Assembly (NCBI GenBank): GCA_016928095.1
Contig: JAFGLL010000054.1
Coordinates: forward strand, 1 to 35,756
Length of the DNA: 35,756 nucleotides
Direction: 5' to 3'
Source: Thermoplasmatota archaeon
GTDB taxonomy: Archaea > Thermoplasmatota > Penumbrarchaeia > Penumbrarchaeales > Penumbrarchaeaceae
The position numbers and the translations under genes were made by a program. How positions within the stretch are numbered: the first letter of the stretch is position 1; each line of letters begins with the position of its first letter. Below the pieces are notes generated by a model. It was not told the origin of the DNA. It saw only the letters and a program-made list of their open reading frames with translations, and made no database searches. Positions 8,566 to 18,000 of this stretch are shown here, in pieces.

Positions 8566-9687
8566 ATAAAAAAAATACAATTAATGCCATATAATGCCCC
8601 CGAAAAAAAAATAAAAAAGTAAAAATTGATATAATCAAGGATTAAAACGCATTATTATGAGATATCGCCAGAGTAAAGAAAAACTCAATATATCAAGATA
8701 TAATGATTTTTCCCTATTTTTACCCTTGAATTCATCCTATGATGGCTATGTCCACTCATTTCCTGCACTTGATCATTACATGAGATCCATCTTTGACCGT
8801 CAATATCTTACATGTATGATCATTGTTCCAGCTTTCAAACCAGATAGTTCTTGGACATGAATATGGCTGTTAGGACCTTTCTGTGTTCCCATTATTGAAT
8901 ATCTTTTCAAGAATGGAAAGGATCGCATTCCCATAGACCGAGCAGGCAACCAGGGATGGTCAGATCACTGTGATTGAATATTTTCATTATATTGTTCATA
9001 GGTGCATTATTGCTTTGTGATCATTGCTATGACCGAGCCATGGACCTGTGAGATCCACAACGTTCATGTGAGGATTTCCCAAGATTTGTTTTCAATTTAC
9101 AGAAATCAATATACATTCATCGAGTGATAGCATATTTTACGGTAGGAGATGATGCTCTCTCTGAATAGGCGTCCCAGGAATGGAATTTTTTTCGGTACTT
9201 CGGAACAAGCTTAAAAGCATGGGGCTTTCACCTGTCGATTTCGATGATATCCTGGTTCACGGGTTCACAAACTCTGTCATGGAGATCTAAGATAATCCCA
9301 TGAACGAGATCGATCCAACCGATATAAAGGCGGTCATATACTACATCAAGGACATCATGAAAAGGATCGAGAAGGACCGATACGCTCATTTTCCCGTTTT
9401 GATAATGACCCGACCATCTTCATATATTAACCAATCAGATCCGATATCAGGGTATAGCATGGAAAACGACCTATACGGAAACAGGAACGATCATCTCCGC
9501 AGAAGGTCGATCAGTATATTGTTCTACCCACCGGACTCCATCTGATTTTTTTCCATATTGGCAGGGGATTGGCATATAGATGGGGGAAGGACTCCTCTAA
9601 TACTTGGTTCCGTTCCTATTATCGGTATTGTATATAGAATAGAAATATCAGCGAACCTATCATTCTCATTAACGATACATCAAAAGA
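8566..9687. other. Long AT-rich gap without a clear gene
   Basis: About 1.1 kb with no convincing intact gene. A 67-codon frame at 8657-8860 has no recognisable domain. A short coding-like remnant occurs at 9180-9410 and is listed separately. I found no RNA gene, IS end or tandem repeat in it. Its base composition is AT-richer than the flanking metabolic region, consistent with decayed genes. Confidence 0.5.
9180..9410 (+). pseudogene. Possible gene remnant interrupted by TAA
   Basis: One frame reads MEFFSVLRNKLKSMGLSPVD, continues through DDILVHGFTNSVMEI, meets TAA at 9288-9290, and continues in the same frame as NEIDPTDIKAVIYYIKDIMK and RIEKDRYAHFPVLIM. The amphipathic, charged composition looks like real protein on both sides of the stop, which suggests a broken gene. 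After about 9410 the frame loses this character. I do not recognise the family. Confidence 0.3.
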
Positions 9688-10395
9688 TCATGGTCCGTAT
9701 TCCCTGAGGACCATGAACCTCTCGGCTGCAATTATGCCCACCGAGGAACCGTTGGCCCGTGCATAATATTCCACAGATTCCGGGGACCTTGGATGCGGGT
9801 ATTCCCGGACCTCGCTGATATAACATCTCACGGCATCGAGCTTGTGTTTCAGGACCCCGGAGATATCCACGAACATGTTGGGGATGAAGCGGTTCGGGAC
9901 GCTAGGGAGCATCCACTCGGTGGATGAGGGGGTCTCGTAGGAGATAAGTTTCCTAACGGTCTGTCCAGGTCGGGGGCGGACCGCTACCATTGTCGATTCA
10001 AAGATAAGCCGGTGATCCTTGTTGACGTCCCCCCAGTGGTGGGTGTAGACAATGGTCGGTTGAAACTCTCTGACCTTGTTTTCGATCACTCCGTTGACCT
10101 CGACATGAGGGATGGTGTCAAGCTTCATGTCAGGAAATGAATTGAAATTTATATCCGACACGCCTAAGATCTTCATGGCGTTTCGGGCCTCCATCTTTTT
10201 CCTCATAATCATCTTATCATAGTTCTCATATTGGGAGGATGAACCGTCCGTGACGACCAGGACATGAACCTCATCCCCTCTTATCGAATGAAGCTTCAAA
10301 GTGCCCCCGGGGCCGTAAGTTTCATCGTCTGGGTGTGCGCCGATAACGAGAACCTTTTCGCTCATTGGAACCCCGAACCGTTTATCTATGGACAT
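9688..10395 (-). CDS. PIG-L (LmbE-like) family deacetylase
   Basis: A 235-residue zinc-dependent N-deacetylase of the PIG-L/LmbE fold. The metal-binding motif AHPDDE lies at residues 20-25, and a second conserved block THHWGDVNKDHR supplies the further histidines and aspartate. This family removes acetyl groups from N-acetylglucosamine-type sugars or related small molecules; the substrate here is not evident. In this glycan-rich region a role in sugar or glycan deacetylation is likely. A minus-strand TATA stretch (TTTTAAGTATATCC, 10,409-10,421) lies about 20 nt before the ATG at 10,395, so a leaderless mRNA starting there is plausible; an internal ATG at 10,362 (MSEKVLVIGAHPDDE) is the alternative start. 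Confidence 0.85.
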   Translation of the reverse strand: MSIDKRFGVPMSEKVLVIGAHPDDETYGPGGTLKLHSIRGDEVHVLVVTDGSSSQYENYDKMIMRKKMEARNAMKILGVSDINFNSFPDMKLDTIPHVEVNGVIENKVREFQPTIVYTHHWGDVNKDHRLIFESTMVAVRPRPGQTVRKLISYETPSSTEWMLPSVPNRFIPNMFVDISGVLKHKLDAVRCYISEVREYPHPRSPESVEYYARANGSSVGIIAAERFMVLREYGP

Positions 10396-10699
10396 TGGAG
10401 ACCCAAGGATATACTTAAAATTATCACCGATAATGAAAAATAAATAAAATATTCATTATTACCAGATTTTACAAGTTATTGCCGAATGATGAGTTGTTCA
10501 AACCTAAAAAAACATGAAAACAGTCGATTCAGTAACTATCTATGTCCTTCGATTTCACCCCTAATGTTGAAGCAGTCATTTTTGTATCCTTTTTCATAGA
10601 ACTCACTTTGTATACAGACTTTCTCTTATTATATAGCAATTTGATAACATTAGTTCACCAAGATTTCCATCATGATCTGGTACACTGGCCAACAGGTCC
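10396..10699. other. AT-rich gap upstream of transposase
   Basis: No gene seen. It contains the promoter of the deacetylase, an AT hairpin (ATAATGAA and TTCATTAT around 10,431-10,466), and possibly the left end of the insertion sequence. AACATT..TTCACCA near 10,645 loosely resembles the inverted copy AACATTCTCACCA found on the minus strand near 11,900. This is weak evidence for terminal repeats. Confidence 0.35.
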
Positions 10700-10725
10700 C
10701 CTTATAAAAGGTGGGCGTCCCCCTC

Positions 10726-11892
10726 ATGCCCGCTAAAGCTAAGGGGGGAAATTCCCACAAGAACGAATATGTACTGAAAGCTCATGAATGTTTTGATACG
10801 GTCGTAAAGAACCTGACAAAATATGTCAGATCCCAAAAACAAGGAAGAATAACACCCAGACAGCTCCTATCGACCCTTGTAAGAATGTCTGTCGAGCGGT
10901 TATCGATACATTCCATCAATAGAATATCGGATGATGTTTCCAGTCCGACCAACATCAAACATCATCTGAACAAGATCACAATGGAAGAACTCGTTGACAA
11001 GAACGTCATACTTCTCACATCAGAGATATTGAACAGTATACCCAAAGACAAACCATATCAGCTCTCAATAGACATCAACGAGGAGACATATTATGGTGAG
11101 ATAACTGAGATCAATGAACAGTATGTTATTGGGGGACAGCTCAAGAAATCAACAAATCTGCTCTACAAATATACCTCGGTATATCTAACATACCAGAACA
11201 TCAAGATCACTTTAGCTGTTCTTCCAATGAAGAAAAAGGTGGAACTGATAGAATATGTCAAGGAACTTCTTTCCATTGTTGAAAGACTTGATATAAGGTA
11301 TGATGTTCTACTGCTGGACAGAGGATATTATTCCGTTCCAGTATCCAGATATTGCAAGCAGAACAATATCCCATTGATCATGCCGGTCAAGAAATCAAGC
11401 AAGAAGATCAAAGGTTGGCTGGACAGGAAGATATCAGGTAGATATCGATACAAGGTGAAAAGTTCAGAACATGGTTCTGCAAGGGTAGATGTTATTGTGG
11501 ATGTCCAGAATGCAATGGGATGGCATGGGAAACAGGAACTGCTCTCATATGGATACGCTTGACTTTACATTGACTGGAAGCCCCGGAAAGTGTTCCAGGT
11601 CTACCGCAAGCAGTTTGGCATCGAATCTTTATACCGGATGAAGAATCGAACCAAGGTCAGAACAAGTTCGAGAGATCCAAAGCTCAGATATCTCTACACA
11701 GTCGTATCCATGATGGTGAAGAACTTCTGGGTAATGCTCAGATGGAATTATTTCTGTCCGCTCAGGAGAGGTCCAAAGAAGATCGAGACATCATTGTTCA
11801 GGTTCGAAGAGTTCCTGAACCTTTTCTGGCAAGCGTTCCAGAGACGGTTCAAGATCAAGAGATATACCATTGCTTTAAGACCGGTCAGATAA
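10726..11892 (+). pseudogene. IS4-superfamily (ISH3-like) DDE transposase, interrupted by one TGA
   Basis: A transposase of about 389 codons in one frame, broken by TGA at 11,560-11,562. The DDE residues are all visible: SIDINEETYYG, LLLDRGYYS, and, after the stop, RKQFGIESLYR followed by RTSSRDPKLRYLY and a hydrophobic tail. The arrangement fits the archaeal ISH3/ISC1225-type group within the IS4 superfamily. A sharp TATA box (CTTATAAAAG, about 10,700-10,709) lies about 20 nt before the ATG at 10,726 (MPAKAKGG); GTG at 10,711 is an in-frame alternative. A C-run and G-run near the start (10,717-10,745) could fold over it. With one nonsense codon and no frameshift, the inactivation looks recent. 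Clean terminal repeats were not found. Confidence 0.8.
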
Positions 11893-12004
11893 CTGGTGGT
11901 GAGAATGTTGCTTGTAAACGAAAACCATTTATCGCAGGGAGGAAATTAGTGAAGTACTGAAAATAATGAACATATAATATAATATCGATTAGAGAGTGGC
12001 TAAC

Positions 12005-12853
12005 ATGAAGAAAGATTTTCAGGCGACCATAATAATACTAACACTATTCAGTATAATTATCCTTTCATTAATTTTTTATAAATATTTCTTGAAGGGAAAT
12101 GAAAAGGATGATATCTTGAAGGATCTCGAGGAGAAAGGGGAAGTCAATATCCTCTTCCTGCACCACAGAACAGGAAAAATGATATGGGATGGAGGCGTTC
12201 CGGAAGGAATAGAGAATTATGATCAGATACACAATAAAAGCTACAATATAATCGAACAGGATTTTCCAAAGAAGACAGAATACGGATGGAATAACTATCC
12301 CTTTGATTACTGGAACATCTGGGTCAACCATGCAGGTAATGAATCATACAAAAATGAACCGACCCTTGAGATGATCACAAAACAATATGATGTAGTAGTT
12401 TTCAAGCATTCTTTCCCGGTGAGTAATATTAAGGAGGACACGGGAGTTCCAAATGTGGGTTCCGATGTAAAGAACATAGAGAACTACAAACTACAATACC
12501 AGGAACTAAAAGAAAAGTTGCATTCCTTTTCAGATACCAAGTTCATCGTTTGGACAGGAGCTGCTCTTGTTGAGGGATTATCAAATGTAGAGAAGGGAGA
12601 AAGAACAAGAGGATTTTTCGAATGGGTAAAGGATGAATGGGATGAGGCAGGTGATAATATTTTTATATGGGACTTTTACGAATTGGAGACCGAGGGTGGA
12701 TACTTCCTCAAGAACGAGTATGCGAAAGGCGATACAAATGCCCATCCAAATAGTGATTTTGCAAAGAGTGTAGCTCCTCTTCTATGCAATAGAATAGTGG
12801 ATGTGATCGAGGGTAGAGGAGATAGCGGTAATATCACTGGAAAATCCATATAA
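12005..12853 (+). CDS. Membrane-anchored SGNH-like hydrolase-fold protein
   Basis: A 282-residue protein with one N-terminal membrane segment (residues about 7-25, ATIIILTLFSIIILSLIFY), with the rest probably outside the cell. The first block after it, VNILFLHHRTGKMIWDGGVP, resembles the HHSTG..IW start of a family of SGNH/GDSL-like proteins, though Arg replaces the usual Ser. The C-terminal DTNAHPNSDFAKSVAP resembles the block carrying the catalytic Asp/His. The function is unknown; a glycan esterase or acetyl-modifying role would suit the location but is inference. A TATA box (CATATAATATAATA, about 11,970-11,983) sits about 28 nt before the ATG at 12,005, so the transcript is probably leaderless. 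GTG at 11,996 is less likely. Confidence 0.6.
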   Translation: MKKDFQATIIILTLFSIIILSLIFYKYFLKGNEKDDILKDLEEKGEVNILFLHHRTGKMIWDGGVPEGIENYDQIHNKSYNIIEQDFPKKTEYGWNNYPFDYWNIWVNHAGNESYKNEPTLEMITKQYDVVVFKHSFPVSNIKEDTGVPNVGSDVKNIENYKLQYQELKEKLHSFSDTKFIVWTGAALVEGLSNVEKGERTRGFFEWVKDEWDEAGDNIFIWDFYELETEGGYFLKNEYAKGDTNAHPNSDFAKSVAPLLCNRIVDVIEGRGDSGNITGKSI

Positions 12854-13081
12854 AATATATCAATATTTAGCCAATACTATAAAAATATAACTAATACGGC
12901 AGTAATTATCCTTTAGTTCCTATATATCGGTGATATCTACTTTAAAATATGAACACAACAAGCATCATCCACCGTCCAAACGAATATTCCAACTATGTGA
13001 CCAGGCATTCTTTGCTTATCTGAATGACTACAAATTGACCTGCATGACGGGGTGGCAGACGAGGGAAATATGTACAAATGT

Positions 13082-13140
13082 TGTAGATGCCGGCCGAAAT
13101 TTACATAAAACTGCCGGTTGAAAAATCGTTAAAAATGTGA
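13082..13140 (+). mobile_element. Orphan IS21-like terminal repeats (second copy)
   Basis: The sequence starts TGTAGATGCCGG, the same 12 nt as the inverted end at 87. GCCGG cores lie at 13,088 and 24 nt further at 13,112, each followed by (C/T)(C/T)GAAA. The body would lie to the right, but no istA/istB-like gene follows, so this is a solo end or relic. It overlaps a 63-codon frame (12,930-13,121) that is therefore unlikely to be a gene. Confidence 0.5.
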
Positions 13141-13454
13141 TGCTTCTTTGAGGATCAATGTATAGTGAATTGATCATCTTCCATAACAGAGGGTGTTATT
13201 CATAATAACCCGGCGCGTGGATCATAAAATTCTGACCCTTCAAAATATTTTAATATCAGATTAAGTGCCATAATTTAGGACATAAATGAATTCCATACAC
13301 AAGATCCACTTATATTCTCAAAGGTCCGCCATCATGTACAATATAATGGAAATCTGTTTATATTTACGTCAGGATAACACAAAAGAGAAGCAAGCTGGAT
13401 GATCTCTTTTTTTATGGGGTCACCCGGCCGGACATATGAACAAAGGTGAGTTAA
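13141..13454. other. Noncoding gap with small hairpins
   Basis: No gene seen. Inverted repeats include GATCAAT/ATTGATC (about 13,152-13,174), ATAACA/TGTTAT around 13,182-13,199 (a weak relative of the palindromes at 8,544 and 33,769), and a GGG..TTATT/AATAACCC hairpin at 13,191-13,211. Confidence 0.4.
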
Positions 13455-13550
13455 ATGATCGACGACGGTGACAGGGAATTTTCCTTTAGAAGATGCATTC
13501 AAGTGCACGACTCGTACATTTGTGTGAGAAGAGAGATCGAAGGAGCGTAA
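13455..13550 (+). CDS. Possible 31-codon upstream ORF
   Basis: ATG at 13,455 is preceded by AAAGGTGAG, a good ribosome binding site. The frame encodes a 31-residue peptide (MIDDGDREFSFRRCI...) and ends with TAA 5 nt before the epimerase ATG. It could be a leader peptide that couples translation to the epimerase, or chance. It has no homology that I recognise. Confidence 0.25.
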   Translation: MIDDGDREFSFRRCIQVHDSYICVRREIEGA

Positions 13551-13555
13551 GAGAG

Positions 13556-14512
13556 ATGGACAGCATACTGATAACGGGGACAGCTGGCTTCATAGGATTT
13601 CATCTGGCAAAAAGGTACCTCACGGAAGGTATCGAGGTCATCGGTTATGATAACGTCAATGATTATTACGGGACGAAGATCAAGGAGGACAGGCTGGCCA
13701 TCCTTTCAGGGATCGGTGGACACCATTTCATCAAGGGAGACCTGCAGGACAAGGAGAAGGTGTTCTCGGTTTTCAGGGATCACGGGTTCGACAAGGTCTG
13801 CCACCTCGCTGCACAAGCGGGGGTCAGATACTCGCTAACGAACCCGCATGCCTACATAGACTCCAACCTGATCGGGTTCATGAACATCCTGGAAGCCTGT
13901 CGCAAGTTCGACCGGGACCACCTTGTTTACGCAAGTTCATCCTCGGTTTACGGCGGGAACACCAACTATCCGTTCAGCGTAGAGGACAACGTGGACAAAC
14001 CCATCTCTCTGTATGCCGCGACAAAGAAATCCAACGAACTGATGGCACATGTTTACTCCCACCTGTTCGGGATAAGAATGACGGGCCTGAGGTTCTTTAC
14101 CGTTTACGGTCCTTATGGAAGACCGGATATGGCATTGTTCCTTTTCACAAGAGCAATAACCGAAGGTAAACCCATCAATGTTTTCAACCACGGAAGGATG
14201 GAGAGGGACTTCACATACATAGATGACATAGTCGACGGTGTCATGAGGTCCATAGAGCGACCATTCCCCTACGAGGTCTTCAACCTCGGGAACAACAGCC
14301 CTGTACAACTGGAGTACTTCATATCTGTAATAGAAAGAGAGCTGGGGATGAAAGCCAAGAAGAACTACATGGATATACAGCCAGGCGACGTCCCAAAGAC
14401 CTATGCTGACATCGACATAACGAAAGAGAAGCTGGGATGGTCCCCGAAAACGTCGATAGAGGAAGGCATCAGGAGATTCATACAATGGTACAGGGAATAC
14501 TACATGATCTGA
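13556..14512 (+). CDS. UDP-glucuronate 4-epimerase-like SDR epimerase
   Basis: A 318-residue extended short-chain dehydrogenase that interconverts UDP-glucuronate and UDP-galacturonate in related enzymes. The NAD motif GTAGFIG is at residues 8-14, the NVNDYY segment typical of this subfamily at 33-38, and AAQAGVRYSLTNP at about 85-97. The catalytic Ser block YASSSSVYG is at 125-133, and Tyr153/Lys157 lie in YAATKK. RFFTVYGPYGRPDMA follows. The start at 13,556 is chosen because the fold begins at once (MDSILITG) and an AGGAG lies about 10 nt upstream; an in-frame ATG at 13,493 would add an unlikely 21 residues. It is intact, unlike the dehydrogenase at 3873-5540 that could have fed it UDP-uronate. 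It probably serves the same surface-glycan pathway. Confidence 0.88.
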   Translation: MDSILITGTAGFIGFHLAKRYLTEGIEVIGYDNVNDYYGTKIKEDRLAILSGIGGHHFIKGDLQDKEKVFSVFRDHGFDKVCHLAAQAGVRYSLTNPHAYIDSNLIGFMNILEACRKFDRDHLVYASSSSVYGGNTNYPFSVEDNVDKPISLYAATKKSNELMAHVYSHLFGIRMTGLRFFTVYGPYGRPDMALFLFTRAITEGKPINVFNHGRMERDFTYIDDIVDGVMRSIERPFPYEVFNLGNNSPVQLEYFISVIERELGMKAKKNYMDIQPGDVPKTYADIDITKEKLGWSPKTSIEEGIRRFIQWYREYYMI

Positions 14513-14523
14513 CCCTGAAAGAA

Positions 14524-14892
14524 CTACTTGATGTTCCATACTTCATTGTAGTTTGAAAGCTCCTGGTACAATTCAGAGGTGTTCTCCTTGCATCTTCCCG
14601 TTAGAACCTCATCGTCCAGCTTGATGAGGTTGGTTACCAATTCCTCATCTCCTTCATTGAAATAATGGATCTGGATCCATCCACCGAGCCTTCTGCTGAG
14701 GTTCGGTATCAGTTCGATCCTGGTGATATGATGAATGTCGATCCTGGATCTCCTTCCGTGGAAGGTGATACCCTTCTCGTCAACGGTCATCTCCCCGTTA
14801 TCATCACAGGATAGCGTTAACAGCGTCTGGTTGCGGTGCTCCTCCGAGCAGAAGAATATGTTTCCCACCCTGCCATCGACAATTAGAGACAC
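14524..14892 (-). CDS. Small hypothetical protein, possibly PH-like
   Basis: A 122-residue soluble protein starting at GTG, with GGTGA a few nt upstream and a TATA-like TTTTATACAT about 25-30 nt upstream on the minus strand. The middle (GITFHGRRSRIDIHHITRIE, then WIQIHYF) has the strand pattern of small bacterial PH-like domains. It converges on the epimerase gene with an 11-bp gap. I do not recognise a specific family or role. Confidence 0.55.
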   Translation of the reverse strand: MSLIVDGRVGNIFFCSEEHRNQTLLTLSCDDNGEMTVDEKGITFHGRRSRIDIHHITRIELIPNLSRRLGGWIQIHYFNEGDEELVTNLIKLDDEVLTGRCKENTSELYQELSNYNEVWNIK

Positions 14893-15028
14893 AGGTCACC
14901 ATTTGTATCTATGTATAAAAATCCTCTCGGGATATTCCATATCATCCCTTTTAAAAAAAATCTTTCAGATAAAATAAGTTAATGTATGATGGATCCAAGA
15001 CATAGTCCCCAAACATTGCAACCATCCG

Positions 15029-18000
15029 ATGGATTTAACATCAGGCTATATGATTATCCGCAATATGTCAGCCGTGGCGATGAGGCTGTTCCTGGCCGGT
15101 CTGATGCTTTCTATGGCAATGAATGCCCTCATTCCTTCCTCCGGAAGCTCTGCTTCCGAACCGGACATTCCCTCGACACTGTCTCAGGACGAGGAAACCG
15201 GACTGTTCTTCATGGAGAACCTCGGCCAGCTCGAACGAGAGGATATCGACCTGTACGTACCCGGGGAGACGACGATCGGAATTGGAGCAGGGATCATCCA
15301 GTTCACATACCATGAGGATAATAATTACCTCTCCACATTGAGGATCGAACTTTTAGGCGCATTGGATAGTGAGCCTATGCTCATCGATCCCTCACCAACC
15401 TTGTACAACTTCTTCCTGGGCAGCGACCCGGACGAATGGGTCACGGGAGCCAGAGCTTATTCCACAGTGTTATACCCCGAGATCTATCCCTTCATAGATA
15501 TGAGGATCTACTCCAGGGAAAGCTCCCTCAAGTACGATCTGATCGTCCGTCCGGGAGGGGACCCCTCCAATATTCTGATAGCGTACAGAGGGGCGGACAG
15601 TGTGCTTATGATCGATCGATCACACCTCAGGATCCTCTGCGGCGGCCTGTTCGTTGAGGAAGGACCCCTGTATTCATACCAGGAGCATACGGTCGATAGC
15701 AGTTACATTGTAGAGGGTGACCTGGTCCGCGTGGAAGTGGACGATTTCGATAGGAACAAGGACCTGGTGATCGACCCCCTCCTGCTGGCATCCACCTATG
15801 TCGGCGGGAACAACTGGGACCGGTATCCCAAGGTGGAAATGGACCATCTGGACAGGCCGGTCATCGCCATGTCCACCGATTCCACGAACATGCCCACTTC
15901 GGCCGGCTCATATTCCACCCTCAACCGGGGTGAGACGGATATCTACATCGCAAGAATGTCAAAGGACCTGTCCAATCTCATCTCGTCCACATATTTCGGA
16001 GGCTCGGATTATGAAACGCTTGGTGGTCTTGTGATAGGGAAGGACGGCAAGGTCTACATCGATGGGGCCACCAACTCCACCAACCTGCCAACCACCTCAT
16101 CTGCCTTTCAGGTCAATGCTCGCAATGGAAAAGACGCTTTTATCGCGTGCTTCAACCCTGACCTTGCATCACTACATTACTCGACCTTCCTTGGCGGTGA
16201 CGATTCCGATGTGGTCACCGATATAGATGTGGACAGTTCGGGATCTGCATATGTGACAGGAGTAACTTATTCCACGGACTTCCCGCTCTCCTCAAATGCT
16301 TTCCAGAAGACCAGGAAAGGGTTCTTCGACACCTTCGTAACGAAAATGACACCGGACGGTACGGATATACAGTACTCCACCCTCATTGGCGGTGGCGGTG
16401 TCCTGTGGGGGGAGCGTGCAGAGACGATCAAGGTGGACAGCTCCGGCCGGGCGATCATAGCCGGAATGTCCGTTGCCGAGGACTACCCCGTCACGGACGG
16501 ATCCTACAATACCGAATTCGGATTTTACATGGGTTTCGTAACAAGGTTCTCGCAGGACGGATCCTCTCTGGATTTCTCGACCTTCTTCAGCAATGGCACC
16601 TTCATCAATGCCATCGATCTTGGACCCGATGAGAACATATTCATGACAGGAAGGACCGTTTCAGTGGCCGGTCATTTCGACGTGACCCCCGATGCATACG
16701 ATCGTGACCTTTCGGGGAATGAGGACGCGTTCTTTTCCGTACTCGGCCATGATGGGACCTCCCTCCTTTATTCCACTTTCCTGGGAGCCAATGAGAAATA
16801 CATGGACCAAGACGAGTTCGAAGAACTGGAGAGAGCATGGGACATCAGGGCCGATGAAAGCGGAAGGGCCTACATCGTCGGTGAGACCGACTCCATATTA
16901 TTCCCCATAACCATGGGTGCTTATGATAACAATCTCAATGACAGGGAGGGGTTCATCACCATATTCTCCCCCAACTGGTCCAGGATAGAATATTCCTCCT
17001 TCATTGGAGGAAGGGATCAGGATACCACCTCCGGAATATCTCTGAATCGGAGCAACGGGATGTACATATGCGGGGATACCTATTCCGATTACCCGAACCA
17101 CGACTTCCCGGTCACCTCGAAAGCATATGACCAGTCCTTCTCATCCGCATATGATGGTTACCTTGTACATTTCAAGCTTGATTCCTACCCTCCCGGCCCC
17201 CCTCGGGACATCTCCTACATGTCGGAGGATTCTTTCATAAACCTCTCATGGAGAACACCCCTAAGTGATGGCGGGGAGGAGATCATCTCTTACAGGATAT
17301 ACAGAGGGTTGACATCGAACAACCTCATCTACATGGACCGTGTCGATCCGGATGTTCTCTTCTACAACGACACATCCGTCACGAACGGGAGACCCTATTA
17401 CTATGGGATCCGGGCGGAGAACATTGTTAGCCGTGGGGAATGGGGCTACATCACTGCCGTTGCCACGACAAGACCTGGACCACCCATTATTTACAAGACC
17501 GTGATAAGCGACAGATCTCTCAACGTCTCATGGTTCAGACCCTCCAACGACGGTGGGATCAACGAACTATCGTATACTTTGTATTTCGGAGACCCCTCCT
17601 CTCTTGAGGTACTCTGCAGCGGTATCAAAACCGAATGGTACAATATCTCCGGACTCGTGAACGGAAGGTCCTACAACGTAGCGATCTCGGCAAGTAACTG
17701 GCGAGGTGAGGGGCCCCTTTCCGAGGTCCTCGAGGTAGTACCAATGGCAACTCCCTCAAAGCCTCGTGACCTGACAGGGTACGTCTCCCCCTTCAGGGTC
17801 TATCTCACATGGCTGGCCCCTATCGAGAAAGGGGGATCGGATAATATAACCTACGATGTCTATATGGGGCAGAACCTTTCCTCCATGGAAAGTGCAGCCT
17901 CCATGCTGAATGTCACGGATGTGGACATCCCCGTCTCGGTCATCGGGGTCCGGATGACCATATACGTGAAGGCCAGGAACGAGCTGGGATTGGGGCAAAG

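Noticed and set aside
8657-8860. 67-codon frame in the AT-rich gap
   Set aside because: No ribosome binding site, domain or protein-like pattern that I could support.
12930-13121. 63-codon frame
   Set aside because: It runs into the IS21-like terminal repeats and has no recognisable similarity.
3861-13834. Shared 12-mer CGGGGGTCAGAT near 3,861 and in the epimerase near 13,823
   Set aside because: The flanking bases do not align further, so I treat it as chance.
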